Shown here in pieces: positions 45,122 to 54,416 of a DNA stretch of 64,000 nucleotides; the stretch's first letter is position 1; each line of letters begins with the position of its first letter. Made by a program: the position numbers and the translations under genes. Origin of the DNA: Frigoriglobus tundricola (GTDB lineage Bacteria > Planctomycetota > Planctomycetia > Gemmatales > Gemmataceae); assembly GCF_013128195.2 (NCBI RefSeq), contig NZ_CP053452.2, positions 1,674,001 through 1,738,000 on the forward strand, in the 5' to 3' direction. Under the pieces are notes generated by a model. It ran no database searches and was not told where the DNA came from. It saw nothing but the letters and a program-made list of their open reading frames with translations.

Positions 45122-46456
45122 ATGCTGTCCCCCGTTACAGACGCGCCGACCACCCGTGACACTTTCCTGGAAGCGGTGCGCGCGGCAGATGTTCTTACGC
45201 CGAGCCAGCAAACGAAGGCGCGGGCGCTCGCGCCGCCCGGCCCCGCCGACTCGACCGCGGACGCGCTCGTCGCGGCCGGGCTGCTCACGCGGTTCCAGGC
45301 CGACCGCCTGCTCTCCGGCCGCACCGACGGGTTCCTCCTCGGCCCCTACACCGTCCTCGAACAGATCGGCCGCGGCACGCTGAGCCGCGTGTACAAGGCG
45401 AAGCACCGCACCATGAACCGCCCGGTGGCGATCAAGGTGCTGGCGGCGGCCCTGACCCGCACGCGGGCCGAGCGCGAGGCCTTCCAGCGCGAGGTCCGCG
45501 CGGCCGGGAAGCTCGCGCACCCGAACATCGTCACCGCCGTCGACGCCGGTGACCTGCACGACCGCTGCTACCTGGTGCTGGAGTTCGTGGACGGGCCGAA
45601 CCTCGAGGCGCTCGTACGCCAGCGGGGGCCGCTGCCCGTGGCGCAGGCCTGCGAGTTCGTCCGCCAGACCGCGGCCGGGCTCCACCACGCCCACGAAAAG
45701 GGCCTGGTTCACCGCGACCTCAAGCCGACGAACCTGATGGTCGTGCGGCCGACGCCGTCCGCCCCGCTCACGGTCAAGATCGCGGATTTCGGCGTTCCGA
45801 AGGACGGCACCGAGCCGACCGCTTACAGCGCCCCGGAGCTGTCCGAAGCCGCCGCGGCGCCGGCCGCCCCCCGCGCCGATCTGTACGCGCTCGGCGGCGT
45901 GTTCTACTTCCTGCTCACCGGTCGGCCCCCGGAGGGCGACGGCACGGTCCCGCTGAGTCAGTGCCGACCGGACGTGCCCCCGGAGGTCGCGGCGATCGTT
46001 CACCGCCTGCTCGAACGGAGCCCGGCCCTCCGCGTCGGATCGGCAGAGGAGTTGCTGTACGACCTGGACGCGGTGTGCGTTCCGGTCGCCGTTCCGCTGG
46101 ACGGCGCGGTGGACTTCGACGCCCCCGCCCCGCTGCCCTACCCGGGCCAGGACACGGGCTACCTGACGGGCCGCAACGCGATCCCCACCGATGTCGTCCA
46201 CCCGCTTCCGGGATCGGGCGCCTACAGCCTCTCGGACGCGGTCCCGTCGCCGTGGGAGCAGATCACCAACGAATCGGACGGCGACACGATGCCGCTCGAA
46301 CCCGACGCGACCCCCACGCCGCGCACAATGCGGCGGCCGAAGCCCACCGGCCGCGGCGAATCGGTGCCCCTATGGGTCACGGCGAGCCTGCTCGTCAGCA
46401 TCGTGCTGGTGTGTCTGATGAGCATCGGCGCCATTGCCAAAATGCTGCTGAAGTAG
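45122..46456 (+). CDS. Ser/Thr protein kinase with C-terminal membrane anchor
   Basis: 444 residues starting MLSPVTDAPTTRDTF; a GTG at 45110 would add four residues. A short helical N-terminus (about 10-70) precedes the kinase domain (about 70-335): LEQIGRGTLSRVYKAKH, VAIKVLAAAL, HRDLKPTNLMVV, IADFGVPKD and YSAPELSEAA. The activation loop is very short. After a Pro-rich linker, one transmembrane helix (PLWVTASLLVSIVLVCLMS) ends the protein in AKMLLK, so the kinase faces the cytoplasm. The glycine loop is GRGTLSRV. Its stop codon is followed immediately by the end of a broken Uma2-type gene on the other strand. Target unknown. Confidence 0.9.
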   Translation: MLSPVTDAPTTRDTFLEAVRAADVLTPSQQTKARALAPPGPADSTADALVAAGLLTRFQADRLLSGRTDGFLLGPYTVLEQIGRGTLSRVYKAKHRTMNRPVAIKVLAAALTRTRAEREAFQREVRAAGKLAHPNIVTAVDAGDLHDRCYLVLEFVDGPNLEALVRQRGPLPVAQACEFVRQTAAGLHHAHEKGLVHRDLKPTNLMVVRPTPSAPLTVKIADFGVPKDGTEPTAYSAPELSEAAAAPAAPRADLYALGGVFYFLLTGRPPEGDGTVPLSQCRPDVPPEVAAIVHRLLERSPALRVGSAEELLYDLDAVCVPVAVPLDGAVDFDAPAPLPYPGQDTGYLTGRNAIPTDVVHPLPGSGAYSLSDAVPSPWEQITNESDGDTMPLEPDATPTPRTMRRPKPTGRGESVPLWVTASLLVSIVLVCLMSIGAIAKMLLK

Positions 46457-47358
46457 TCAGGGCTGCGCGGTCCCCGGCTTCGCCCCGGCCCGCAACCGCG
46501 CCAGTTCGGCTTCCAGAGCCGCCCGCGCCTGGCGCTCGGCGTCGAGTTCGGACCTGGCGGCCGTGAGTTCCGTTTTCGCAGCCGTGAGTGCTGTGGCCGC
46601 CGCCGCAAGTTCATCGCGGGTCGCGTTCAGTTGACGGAGCAGGTCGCCGAGAAGCGGCAGCAACTCACCACGGAACCAGTACCGCACCCAGCCATCGAGC
46701 AGAGCGATCTCGAGTTCCAGTTCCGGGATCGGACGCCGGCCAGCCGCGTTCGGTAGGTCGGCGGAGTAGCCCTTCTCCCCGAGGCGGAAGAGGCTCAGTT
46801 CGTCCGCGTCCGGGTCGAAGAGCAAGTAATACGGACGGCGAGTTCCCTTTCGTACTTTTCGTAATTGGAGCGGCCGTGAAGCCCGGCTTTGAGGGCGACA
46901 GGTCGCGACCCTCGTGACCGCGGCCGTGAAGCCCGGCTTTGAGGGCGACAGGTCGCGAGGAACGAGTGCCCTCGTAGTCTTTGTGCACGCTCCCCTTCGA
47001 CACGTACTCCAGCACCAGCAGCGAGCCGACGGGCTGGAGCGAGGTCATGTAGCTGCCGTCCGCCGCGATCGGCTCGGGGTGAGCGACCACCAGGTTGTTG
47101 GGCACCACCCGCCCCGGCTTGTCCGGGTTCTGACCGGGCCGCGGGTACTGCACGAGCAGTTCGTTGAAGCACTGGACGTCCGGCCGCGCGACGGGAAACC
47201 AGGTCGAAGCTCTCCAGGGTGATTTTCCGCTACGTGGACTGCGGGGTCGATTCCATGAAGTCCTCCAGCGGGAGTGCCTTCAGGTAGCGCTGCTCGGCCC
47301 ACTCGTAGAGCAGTTTCAGCCGTCGCAGGTCGGTGCCCGGCGGAACGGTCGGTGTCAT
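46457..47358 (-). pseudogene. Broken Uma2-family (DUF820) putative nuclease gene
   Basis: The start MTPTVPPGTDLRRLKLLYEW matches the usual N-terminus of long planctomycete Uma2 proteins. An in-frame TAG follows after ESTPQST. A different frame then reads QYPRPGQNPDKPGRVVPNNL, VAHPEPIAADGSYM and VGSLLVLEYVSKGSVHKDYE, the PD-(D/E)XK-type core. This runs into a tandem 38-base repeat (46871-46958). The frame after it, YEKYERELAV and LFDPDADELSLFRLGEKGY, ends in a coiled coil (TALTAAKTELTAARSELDAE). At least one nonsense codon, a frameshift and a repeat insertion have destroyed it. The Uma2 family is expanded in Gemmata-like genomes and its function is uncertain. Confidence 0.8.
46871..46958. repeat. 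38-base direct repeat inside the Uma2 pseudogene
   Basis: Two identical 38-base units (46871-46908 and 46921-46958), period 50, core GAAGCCCGGCTTTGAGGGCG. They sit where a conserved KYE-type motif should be, so the array probably arose by insertion of a mobile repeat. Confidence 0.85.
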
Positions 47359-47431
47359 GGTCGGTCCTCAACGACGTGGCCCGGACGCGGGCACTTTACC
47401 GGTCCGCATTCGGGAACGGAAGACGAGCCGG

Positions 47432-48931
47432 TCACGCGAGTGGGGGCTCGTCAACGGGTTTGGTCGCATCGAGCACCAGTCCGCAGACGGCGGCGCAGGT
47501 GAACGCGACCCCGCAGCACAGGAACGCGGCGTTCCAGCCGGCCGACTGGCGGACGGCGTTGAGGAGCACCGGCGACACCGCCGCGCCGAGGTTGCCCCAC
47601 ATGTTCCCCCAGCCGAGCGCCGCCCCCACGTTCTTCCCGCCCACGTCCTGAGCGAACGACCAGAGCGACGGGTTGTGCATGTCCACCAGGAACGCCATCA
47701 CCCCCAGGGCCACCACCGCGGCCCACGCGGTCGGCAGCGTGGGCACCACGAAAAAGACCAACGCCCCGCCGCTCAGCGCGACCACGATCGGCACCGAGCG
47801 GCCGTACTTAGGCCCCAGGCGCGCGCGGGCCAGGTCGGTGAACGCGCCGCCGCAGATCATGCCGCACGCCCCGATGGCCAGCGCGACCGTCTGCATCGGC
47901 CCGACCGTCTCCACGGGCGTACCGAACTCCTGTTTGAGGTACGTCGGCAGGAGCGTCACGATGAAGGCCCAGCCCATGTTGACGCCGAACTGCACGCCGC
48001 CGAAGCACCACATGTTACGAGTCCGGGCGAGGAGGCCGATGCGCTGCACGAGCGTGAGTTCGGCCGGCGCCGCGGAGCGGCCGGTGTCGGCTTCGGCTTC
48101 GGTGCCCGGCGGGCGGTCGCGGACGACGAGCCAGAACAGGGCGGCGACGGCGAGCCCGCACGCCCCGTAGACGACGAACACGCCGCGCCAGTTGGTCGGC
48201 GTTTCGCCCGGTTCGGGCGGGACGGCGTCCGGTGTAACGGCCCATTCGACCAGCGCGGCCCCCACCAGCCCGACCGCGAGAAGCGCGGTGAGCCACGGGG
48301 CGATCACGCCGCCGATGCGCCCGCCGAGAGCGACGACGGAACTGCAGAGCCCGCGCCGGCTCGGCGGCGCCCAGCGCTTCACCAGCCCGGCGGCGGCGGG
48401 GTAGGCGCCGGCCTCCGTGACGCCGAGCAACAGCCGGATGCCGAGAAGGGCGGCGAACCCGAGTACGAACCCGGTCGCCATCGTCACGAGCGACCACGCC
48501 GCGATGGACAGGGCGAGGACCCGGCGCGCGCCGTACCGGTCCGCGAGCGTGCCCATCGGGATCTGGAAGAGGGCGTAGGTGAGGAAGAACGCGCCGAGGG
48601 CGAAGGACATGCGGGTGTCGGCCCATTTCCGCTTCTTCGCGGCCGTGACCTCGGCGTCGGTCAGTTCCCCCGCGCCGGCCGGGGCGCCGTCGCCGAGGCT
48701 CTTGCGCTTCATTTTCTTCGCGGCCGCGAGGTCGTCGTCCGAGAGCGCGTCCGAGAGGAACCACCGCACGACCCGCTGAAAGGCCCCCGGCGGCTCGTCC
48801 GGTTCCGGCGCGAGCGGGAGGAGCAGCTCCACCTTCATCGGCTCGGAGAGCGTGGCGAAGCACACGCGGTCGATGTACATCCAGAGGGCCGCAACGGCGG
48901 TGATGGCGACGATGACGTAGCGCTGGGGCAT
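47432..48931 (-). CDS. MFS transporter with a large first loop
   Basis: 499 residues from MPQRYVIVAITAVAALWMYI; the first helix ends at IDRVCFATLSEPM. A loop of about 70-80 residues (PLAPEPDEPPGAF, LSDDDLAAAKKMKRKS, LTDAEVTAAKKRKWADTR) separates it from helix 2, where other MFS members have a short loop. The next signature, GTLADRYGARRVL, is the MFS A-motif. Later GVTEAGAYPAAAGLVKRWAP (helix 5 region) and a second half (GGAFTDLARARLGPKYGRSV) follow. The sequence resembles the anion-cation symporter (ACS) family, which moves organic acids such as hexuronates. Substrate not predictable. It is divergent from the 49142 operon. Confidence 0.8.
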   Translation of the reverse strand: MPQRYVIVAITAVAALWMYIDRVCFATLSEPMKVELLLPLAPEPDEPPGAFQRVVRWFLSDALSDDDLAAAKKMKRKSLGDGAPAGAGELTDAEVTAAKKRKWADTRMSFALGAFFLTYALFQIPMGTLADRYGARRVLALSIAAWSLVTMATGFVLGFAALLGIRLLLGVTEAGAYPAAAGLVKRWAPPSRRGLCSSVVALGGRIGGVIAPWLTALLAVGLVGAALVEWAVTPDAVPPEPGETPTNWRGVFVVYGACGLAVAALFWLVVRDRPPGTEAEADTGRSAAPAELTLVQRIGLLARTRNMWCFGGVQFGVNMGWAFIVTLLPTYLKQEFGTPVETVGPMQTVALAIGACGMICGGAFTDLARARLGPKYGRSVPIVVALSGGALVFFVVPTLPTAWAAVVALGVMAFLVDMHNPSLWSFAQDVGGKNVGAALGWGNMWGNLGAAVSPVLLNAVRQSAGWNAAFLCCGVAFTCAAVCGLVLDATKPVDEPPLA

Positions 48932-49078
48932 GACGACTCGGCGGGCGGGTGAACGGGGGGATACCGGCGGGGTGCGCGCGGCCGGACCGGGCGGGGAGAT
49001 GTCGGAGTGTAGCAAGACCCGTAGGAAGATGCACGGAGAAAGGCCGGCGCGGTGGGGTCACAAACTCACGGCGGCCGA

Positions 49079-49107
49079 TTGCGTCTCTGGCAAACGCTGA
49101 ATATACT
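49079..49107 (+). promoter_or_regulatory. Sigma-70-like promoter of the three-gene operon
   Basis: TTGCGT at 49079-49084, a 17-base spacer, and TATACT at 49102-49107 (one mismatch to TATAAT). The predicted start is near 49114, giving a leader of about 28 bases, and GGAG (49130-49133) sits eight bases before the ATG at 49142. Confidence 0.5.
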
Positions 49108-49141
49108 CTCCAACCATAACCACCGAACCGGAGATCGTTCG

Positions 49142-50110
49142 ATGAGCGAGGTTCCTGTCCTTGACCCCGCACAACGAGACGCGGTGCGCTCTGCGGTGCT
49201 TGCGGCAGCGGTGACACCTCAGAAACGGGCCGATCTCGTCAAGGCGGCGAAGGCGGTGGTAACGGCCAAAAAAGATAAGGAGAAGAAGGCGGTGGCGGAG
49301 GGGGTCATCGACGAGATGATCCAGGCGGGCGAACTCCACAAGCAATCCGCCGCGGCAACGGCTCCGATCGGGATCACGAAGCCTCCGCTAAAGAACGATC
49401 CCGAGAAGGTCCGCGCGGCCCTGCTTGCGTCGGCCGAAACTCCTCAAACGCTTGCGAAACTGATTACCGCCGCAGTCGCTGCGACGAAGGCCGATAAGGC
49501 GTTCGTCACCGACGAGGCCAACAAGCTCATTTCGTCCGAACAACTCCATAAACATTCGACGGCGGCGAAGCCGCCATACGGTGCTAAGAAAAAGGAAGCC
49601 CCGCACGCTCTGGACATTGCCCCGGGTAAGGCGGCCTTCGCCGGGTTATTGAAAGCCGCGAAGAAGGTCACCAACGTCGCACCGGGCGTGTCCCTCGATG
49701 AAGTGATCCAACGGCTACGGGCCGCTCTGGCAAACGAAGTAGCGCGGCCCGTACCTGTCGTGGCGGCTCCGCCGCCGGTCGCACCTCCCCTTGCTCACCC
49801 CGAACCCGCGCCCGTTGCGGCCCCGATTACGCCGGAGCAGATCCGCTCCGGTCTGAGGGCCGCTTACGACGAACTCTGCTTGTTCCCCGAATTCGAGGAC
49901 AAGCTCGTCGAGATCCGCCGGCTCTACCACACCGCCGCGCGACTCCTTCCCGGCTTGACCGTGCCCCAGTTCCACCACGAGCTGGAACACCTCCAGGGCC
50001 TGCGGCAACTCGAACTACACAGCCTGAATGAGGTCCAACAGGCGAAGGAGCCGGAACTCGCTATCCGCCACAACGACCGCCTGCTTTATTACGTGATGTG
50101 GGGTAAATAA
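49142..50110 (+). CDS. Repeat/wHTH-like protein, first gene of a three-gene operon
   Basis: 322 residues starting MSEVPVLDPAQRDAVRSAV. Two similar helical units at about 5-68 and 84-142 share the pattern V-R-x-A-x-L-A-x-A-x-T-P-Q ... LI/V-x-A-A ... LHK, as in tandem winged-helix-like repeats. A less conserved third unit follows (about 155-200), then a Pro/Ala linker (APPPVAPPLAHPEPAPVAAP). The C-terminal 80 residues (PEQIRSGLRAAYDELCLF to the end) form a separate domain ending HNDRLLYYVMWGK. I do not recognise a named family. The stop codon overlaps the next start (TAATG), so translation is coupled. Wobble usage is visibly less GC-biased than in neighbours. Confidence 0.7.
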   Translation: MSEVPVLDPAQRDAVRSAVLAAAVTPQKRADLVKAAKAVVTAKKDKEKKAVAEGVIDEMIQAGELHKQSAAATAPIGITKPPLKNDPEKVRAALLASAETPQTLAKLITAAVAATKADKAFVTDEANKLISSEQLHKHSTAAKPPYGAKKKEAPHALDIAPGKAAFAGLLKAAKKVTNVAPGVSLDEVIQRLRAALANEVARPVPVVAAPPPVAPPLAHPEPAPVAAPITPEQIRSGLRAAYDELCLFPEFEDKLVEIRRLYHTAARLLPGLTVPQFHHELEHLQGLRQLELHSLNEVQQAKEPELAIRHNDRLLYYVMWGK

Positions 50111-52107
50111 TGAGCACTCCGCCCGACACCAGCCCTGAACTCTGTCGGCTCTCTCTGCTCCGCGAATTCAAATTGCGGCGGTTACACCGCAGCGGCGATA
50201 CATCTTCCCCGTTCGCCGATCGGATTGTCACCGCCCATAACGATCGTGGGCTCATCGACCTCTGCGAGTTGCACGGCGAGGTGCGTGACGCCATCGCCCA
50301 ACAGATCGAGGGCGTACACACCAACCGTCGATCGCAAGTCGTGTTACTTTCAGGCGATGCGGGAACGGGGAAGAGTCACATTTTGCGGTACTTCGCTCAA
50401 CCGGCCGTCGCGGAGCAGCAGGGGTATGTGTGCGTCGGCGGATCGAACGACTGGAAGGTAAACGAGTTTCAGCCGTGCCTCCTCGACTGGATGATTACGG
50501 CTCTCACACTTCCGGCCCCTTCGGAGGACCACACCCTTCTCGAGCGCGTGCGCGCCATCGGGTTCCGCGCCGTCGAACAACTGTTGGAGAACCGCACTGC
50601 GCTCAAGCGCTGCACGGCGAAGGGCCGCCGGCGGTTCTTTGGTCTCCTGAGCGGGCAGCGCGCGAGCTACGAAACCATCCAGCAGTTGACCCACGAGCGC
50701 GACCCGGCCGTGTTCCGGTTGCTGGATTTCACCAAGTTCGGCGAGGAGGTCTGCACGCGCTTCCTGGCCGAGTCCAGCAACCCGGTTCACCGCTACGCGA
50801 TGCGCGTCCTGCTGACGTACCTGTTTCCCGACGCCGTGGAAATGGGAATGGGCACCCGCGACCGGGTCCTCAACTGGTTCCGGCGCCGACCCGATGACGG
50901 CTACTGGCTGAAACGGTTGGGAGTGAGCGACGATCTCGACCGGCGGTACGCGGTGGCGGATGCCATCAGGTTGCTCGTCCACCTCTTCAGCCCGGACCTG
51001 AGTCACCGCCTTTCTGTCCCCGGCGACGAACACCGCTCCTTGGTGTTTCTGTTGGTGTTCGATCAGGCCGAGGGCCGGGACGAACTGTTCGACAGTCTCG
51101 AGGACTGGAACCGCTTCTTCGCGCACCTCAGCGAACTCTACAACACGCTCCCGAACGTCCTCGTTCTGTTCACGATGACACTCCATTTGCGCAACGAGCT
51201 GCACCCGAGAATGGAGCGACAGTTCAAGGACCGCATTCGGAAAGACGAGCGGTTCGTCCTCCGGCAGCCCGCGCCCGTCGAAATTCAATCGCTCTACCGC
51301 GCCCGGCTGGCCGCGTGGCTCGCGGACGACCCCATTCAGCAAGAACACTTCGCGGCGCTACCGGCGGATGAGCAGTACCTCCCTTTTGGTCCCGAACAGG
51401 TGGTCGAGATCGGCGGCACACAGTCCTTACGGGCGGCCCTTGAGCAGTTCGACCTCAGGTTCAAGGAGGCGCTCGAAGCCCTGGTGATCGAGCCCGGCTA
51501 CGACTTCGAGTACGTGCTCCAGGAGCAACAAGCCCTGATTCAGAGCCAGTCCGAGTGGGACTACACGGCCGACCACCTCGACGAGGTCTGGGAGCTGCTC
51601 GAACCGCTCGTCGAACTGCTGGCCGTCGAATACGGCGGCGTTCAATTGATCAAAATCGAGGACGACGCGGCCGATAACGTGCGTGTTCTCAAGCTCACGT
51701 TCGAGGACCCGGCCTTCAGTGGCACGTGGGTTTGTGTATATCTCGCGCGGTTCGCGTCCCAGTACAAGGCGCAAATTCAGAAGTGTGCGGAGCTGCTCAG
51801 GGGCAAGCAGACCGCTCGCTATTCCGTCTGGATGGTCCGGGCGCGGGAGATGGACGCGGAGTTCCCGAAGCCAGACCAGATGTTCGGCGGGCTCATCGAC
51901 ACGGACACCGAGGCCCGGCTGTGGGCGGTGAAGCACCTGTTGGACAAGCGCGCCGAATACGAAACGAACCGCACATGGCCCGACGCCTGGAAGCTGATCC
52001 GCGACGAAATCGGCAAATCGTATCTCGGTGCGATGTTCGCCCACGCCCGCGACCGGGTGAACGCGAAAAAGGCCAGCGTCCTGTCCGACGAATCCGTCGC
52101 CACGTAA
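50110..52107 (+). CDS. P-loop ATPase, core gene of the three-gene operon
   Basis: 665 residues. Walker A GDAGTGKSH at residues 82-90; Walker B-like SLVFLLVFDQAEG at 310-322 with Asp318 followed by Gln, not Glu; a sensor-1-like strand NVLVLFTMTLHLRNEL at 349-364; basic HPRMERQFKDRIRKDERF at 365-382, a possible arginine-finger region. The C-terminal half is mixed helix and strand (FEYVLQEQQALIQSQSEWDY, GVQLIKIEDDAADNVRV) with no known domain. The shape resembles AAA/STAND-like ATPases that switch a partner on; family unknown. It overlaps the previous gene by one base and precedes the third by a 12-base gap, so all three should be made together. Confidence 0.75.
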   Translation: MSTPPDTSPELCRLSLLREFKLRRLHRSGDTSSPFADRIVTAHNDRGLIDLCELHGEVRDAIAQQIEGVHTNRRSQVVLLSGDAGTGKSHILRYFAQPAVAEQQGYVCVGGSNDWKVNEFQPCLLDWMITALTLPAPSEDHTLLERVRAIGFRAVEQLLENRTALKRCTAKGRRRFFGLLSGQRASYETIQQLTHERDPAVFRLLDFTKFGEEVCTRFLAESSNPVHRYAMRVLLTYLFPDAVEMGMGTRDRVLNWFRRRPDDGYWLKRLGVSDDLDRRYAVADAIRLLVHLFSPDLSHRLSVPGDEHRSLVFLLVFDQAEGRDELFDSLEDWNRFFAHLSELYNTLPNVLVLFTMTLHLRNELHPRMERQFKDRIRKDERFVLRQPAPVEIQSLYRARLAAWLADDPIQQEHFAALPADEQYLPFGPEQVVEIGGTQSLRAALEQFDLRFKEALEALVIEPGYDFEYVLQEQQALIQSQSEWDYTADHLDEVWELLEPLVELLAVEYGGVQLIKIEDDAADNVRVLKLTFEDPAFSGTWVCVYLARFASQYKAQIQKCAELLRGKQTARYSVWMVRAREMDAEFPKPDQMFGGLIDTDTEARLWAVKHLLDKRAEYETNRTWPDAWKLIRDEIGKSYLGAMFAHARDRVNAKKASVLSDESVAT

Positions 52108-52119
52108 CGGGGTGTCCGC

Positions 52120-53367
52120 GTGACCGACCAGCCGATCACAATCGAGTTGCTGAACCCGACGCCTGTGGCGTTCGTGGGCGAACCGCTGCCGCTGCGGCTC
52201 GTCATCCGCTGCCCGGACCAGGGCCGGCCGACGACGCTCCGGACCATCCGCTCGCGCAACACCCAGATCGCCGAACTCGATGCCGACATCTTCGAGCGCG
52301 ACACGCCCATCGGACCAGGCGACGTCTATCGGTGTACCGTTGTGGCGCTCTTTCGCACGACGGGGCACATTGCCGATCCGCTCTTTGTCGTCCTCGCCGG
52401 GGTCGATGCCGACGCCCGTGTGGTCCCGGTGCCGACACCGCCGATGCGGGTTGTACCGTCGTTACGGGGCGAGCTGCGCGCGAGCGCCGAGTCGATCTGT
52501 ACCTACGACACGGGCACGAAAGTCGATGTCACCCTCGCGCACGCGGGACCGACACGGTTCGACAACTTTCGGCTCGCCATCGGACCGGTGGACTCGGTCC
52601 GTGCCGGCGTCTCCGATCAGTACCGCCCCACCTTCGCAAAAGGAGAACAGATCAAGTTTTCGACCGTCGTGTCGGCCGAACGGCTCAGCCTGGAACTGGA
52701 CGCCTTCGTCGCGGGTGAACGAATCGGGCCGGTTTCTGTTCCGCTTGCGATTCCGAAGGTCAAAGACGTCGATGCCGCCGCCCTCTTCCGGTTTCTGGAG
52801 CCGAAGAAGCTCACCCGAGCCGATGTTCGCGTTTTCACACTCGACGAAGACCGTACCGACGTTCGCCCGCTTGCGGGCCTGTTTCCCGTGTACGGCGGCG
52901 GAAACAAATACCGCGTCGAGATCAAGCCCGCACACCCACACACTCAGGGGGTTAAACTGCGTGGCGCGTCGGGCGTCGTTGAGGTCAGCGATATGCCTCC
53001 GGACGCGGGCATCTGGTCGTTTCAAATGGTCGTGGTGAGCAACGCCGTGTTCACGACGTCTGCCACGCTACACTTCGATGTTGTTACACCGGACGGGCCG
53101 CAGCAGGGCGAACTCAACCTGTCGATTCGCCCCCAGAACGGGAAGCTGTGGATCGTCGCCGTAACGGCCGGCGCGGCCGTTACGGTCAAGGGCATGGCGG
53201 CCGTGGTCCCGACCGTGCTCAACCCGGGCGATCTCTGGACCACTCTGCAAACGGCGATGCTGAAGATCGAAACCGCCTGGGACCTGCTCCAGCTCGTCTC
53301 GATCCCCGTGATCCGAGTCGGGCTCTGGCTCGCGGACCAATTGATCCGTCCCTTCCAGGACGATTGA
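52120..53367 (+). CDS. Beta-sandwich protein with hydrophobic C-terminus, third gene of the operon
   Basis: 415 residues from a GTG at 52120; the gap to the ATPase is 12 bases. The N-terminal 300 residues are strand-rich (VAFVGEPLPLRLVIRC, GDVYRCTVVALFRTTGHIA, GIWSFQMVVVSNAVFTTSAT) and look like two or three Ig-like beta sandwiches. The last 70 residues have two hydrophobic stretches (WIVAVTAGAAVTVKGMAAVV and LVSIPVIRVGLWLADQLI) that could enter or cross the membrane. No signal peptide. I do not recognise a family. With the ATPase it could form a membrane-targeted pair, but that is inference from gene order. Confidence 0.65.
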   Translation: MTDQPITIELLNPTPVAFVGEPLPLRLVIRCPDQGRPTTLRTIRSRNTQIAELDADIFERDTPIGPGDVYRCTVVALFRTTGHIADPLFVVLAGVDADARVVPVPTPPMRVVPSLRGELRASAESICTYDTGTKVDVTLAHAGPTRFDNFRLAIGPVDSVRAGVSDQYRPTFAKGEQIKFSTVVSAERLSLELDAFVAGERIGPVSVPLAIPKVKDVDAAALFRFLEPKKLTRADVRVFTLDEDRTDVRPLAGLFPVYGGGNKYRVEIKPAHPHTQGVKLRGASGVVEVSDMPPDAGIWSFQMVVVSNAVFTTSATLHFDVVTPDGPQQGELNLSIRPQNGKLWIVAVTAGAAVTVKGMAAVVPTVLNPGDLWTTLQTAMLKIETAWDLLQLVSIPVIRVGLWLADQLIRPFQDD

Positions 53368-53462
53368 CCACGCACGCGGGCCGTCGCGCCCCACGTCTCT
53401 TCTGCCCGCCGCTGATACACTACCAGTAGTACTCCTCTCCTCCCCGTATGTCGGAGGCCCCG

Positions 53463-54329
53463 ATGGCCGCACCCGCACTCCCGATGGACGACCGCGACGG
53501 CGTCATCTGGCTCAACGGACACCTCGTTCCCTGGCGCGAGGCCAAGGTCCACGTCCTCGTCCACAGCCTCCACTACGGCAACTCCGTCTTCGAGGGCGAG
53601 CGCATTTACGGCGGGAAGGTGTTCAAGCTCACCGAGCACTCCCAGCGGCTCCACAAGTCCGCCAACATGCTCGCCTACGAGCTGCCCTTTTCGGTCGCGG
53701 AACTGGACGCCGCCACCAAGCTCGTCGTCGCCGAGAACAAGCTCGACTCCGGGTACGTCCGGCCGCTCGCGTGGCGCGGGCCGGAGGTGATCGGCGTGTC
53801 GGCCATCGGCACCAAGGTCCACGTCGCCATCGCGGCCTTTCCCTGGGGCGCGTACTACGGCCAGAGGGCCATCAAACTCATTACCAGCCGGTGGAAGCGG
53901 CCCAGCCCCGAGAGCTCCCCCGCCGGGAGCAAGGCCGCCGGCCTGTACATCATCTGCACCCTCGCCAAGGACGAGGCGCTCGCGGCCGGCGCGCAGGACG
54001 CGCTCATGCACGACTACAAGGGCCGGCTCTCCGAAGCCACCGGGGCCAACTTGTTCCTCGTCCTTAACGGCGAGCTGCACACGCCCACCACCGAGACCAT
54101 CCTCAACGGCATCACCCGCCAGACCGTCATGGACCTCGCCCGCACGCGCGGCATCAAGGTCGTCGAGCGCGAAATCTGGCCCGACGAACTCGCGAGGGCC
54201 AGCGAAGTGTTCCTCACCGGTACCGCCGTCGAGGTGCAGCCCGTGGCCGCGATCGACAAGCTGACGTTCGAGGTCGGCCCGATCACCCAACAGATGATCG
54301 CCGACTACTCCGCGGCCGTGCGGAGCTAG
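53463..54329 (+). CDS. ilvE: Branched-chain-type aminotransferase (PLP fold class IV)
   Basis: 288 residues. I place the start at the ATG at 53463, five bases after GGAGG (53453-53457); an ATG at 53448 would add five residues. Motifs of the IlvE family: HVLVHSLHYGNSVFEGERIY near the N-terminus, Lys in AGSKAAGLYIICTLAKDEAL (the PLP-binding lysine), LSEATGANLFLV and NGITRQTVMDLA. The family transfers amino groups between 2-oxoglutarate and branched-chain oxoacids; D-amino-acid and ADC lyase relatives share the fold, but HYGNSVFEG and the length favour IlvE. It is co-directional with the isomerase gene, 87 bases downstream. Confidence 0.88.
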   Translation: MAAPALPMDDRDGVIWLNGHLVPWREAKVHVLVHSLHYGNSVFEGERIYGGKVFKLTEHSQRLHKSANMLAYELPFSVAELDAATKLVVAENKLDSGYVRPLAWRGPEVIGVSAIGTKVHVAIAAFPWGAYYGQRAIKLITSRWKRPSPESSPAGSKAAGLYIICTLAKDEALAAGAQDALMHDYKGRLSEATGANLFLVLNGELHTPTTETILNGITRQTVMDLARTRGIKVVEREIWPDELARASEVFLTGTAVEVQPVAAIDKLTFEVGPITQQMIADYSAAVRS

Positions 54330-54416
54330 TGTTTTAGCGTTGAACATCGGCGTTCCGCAGGGGTCCGGGGCCGAAGCCCCGGGCGCCCGCATCCCGTCAC
54401 TCACCGCGCGCCAACC

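Noticed and set aside
49142-53367. The three-gene operon as a known BREX, DISARM or Dnd system
   Set aside because: No methylase, nuclease, PglZ phosphatase or cysteine desulfurase gene is present, and the ATPase motifs and size do not match the large BREX ATPase.
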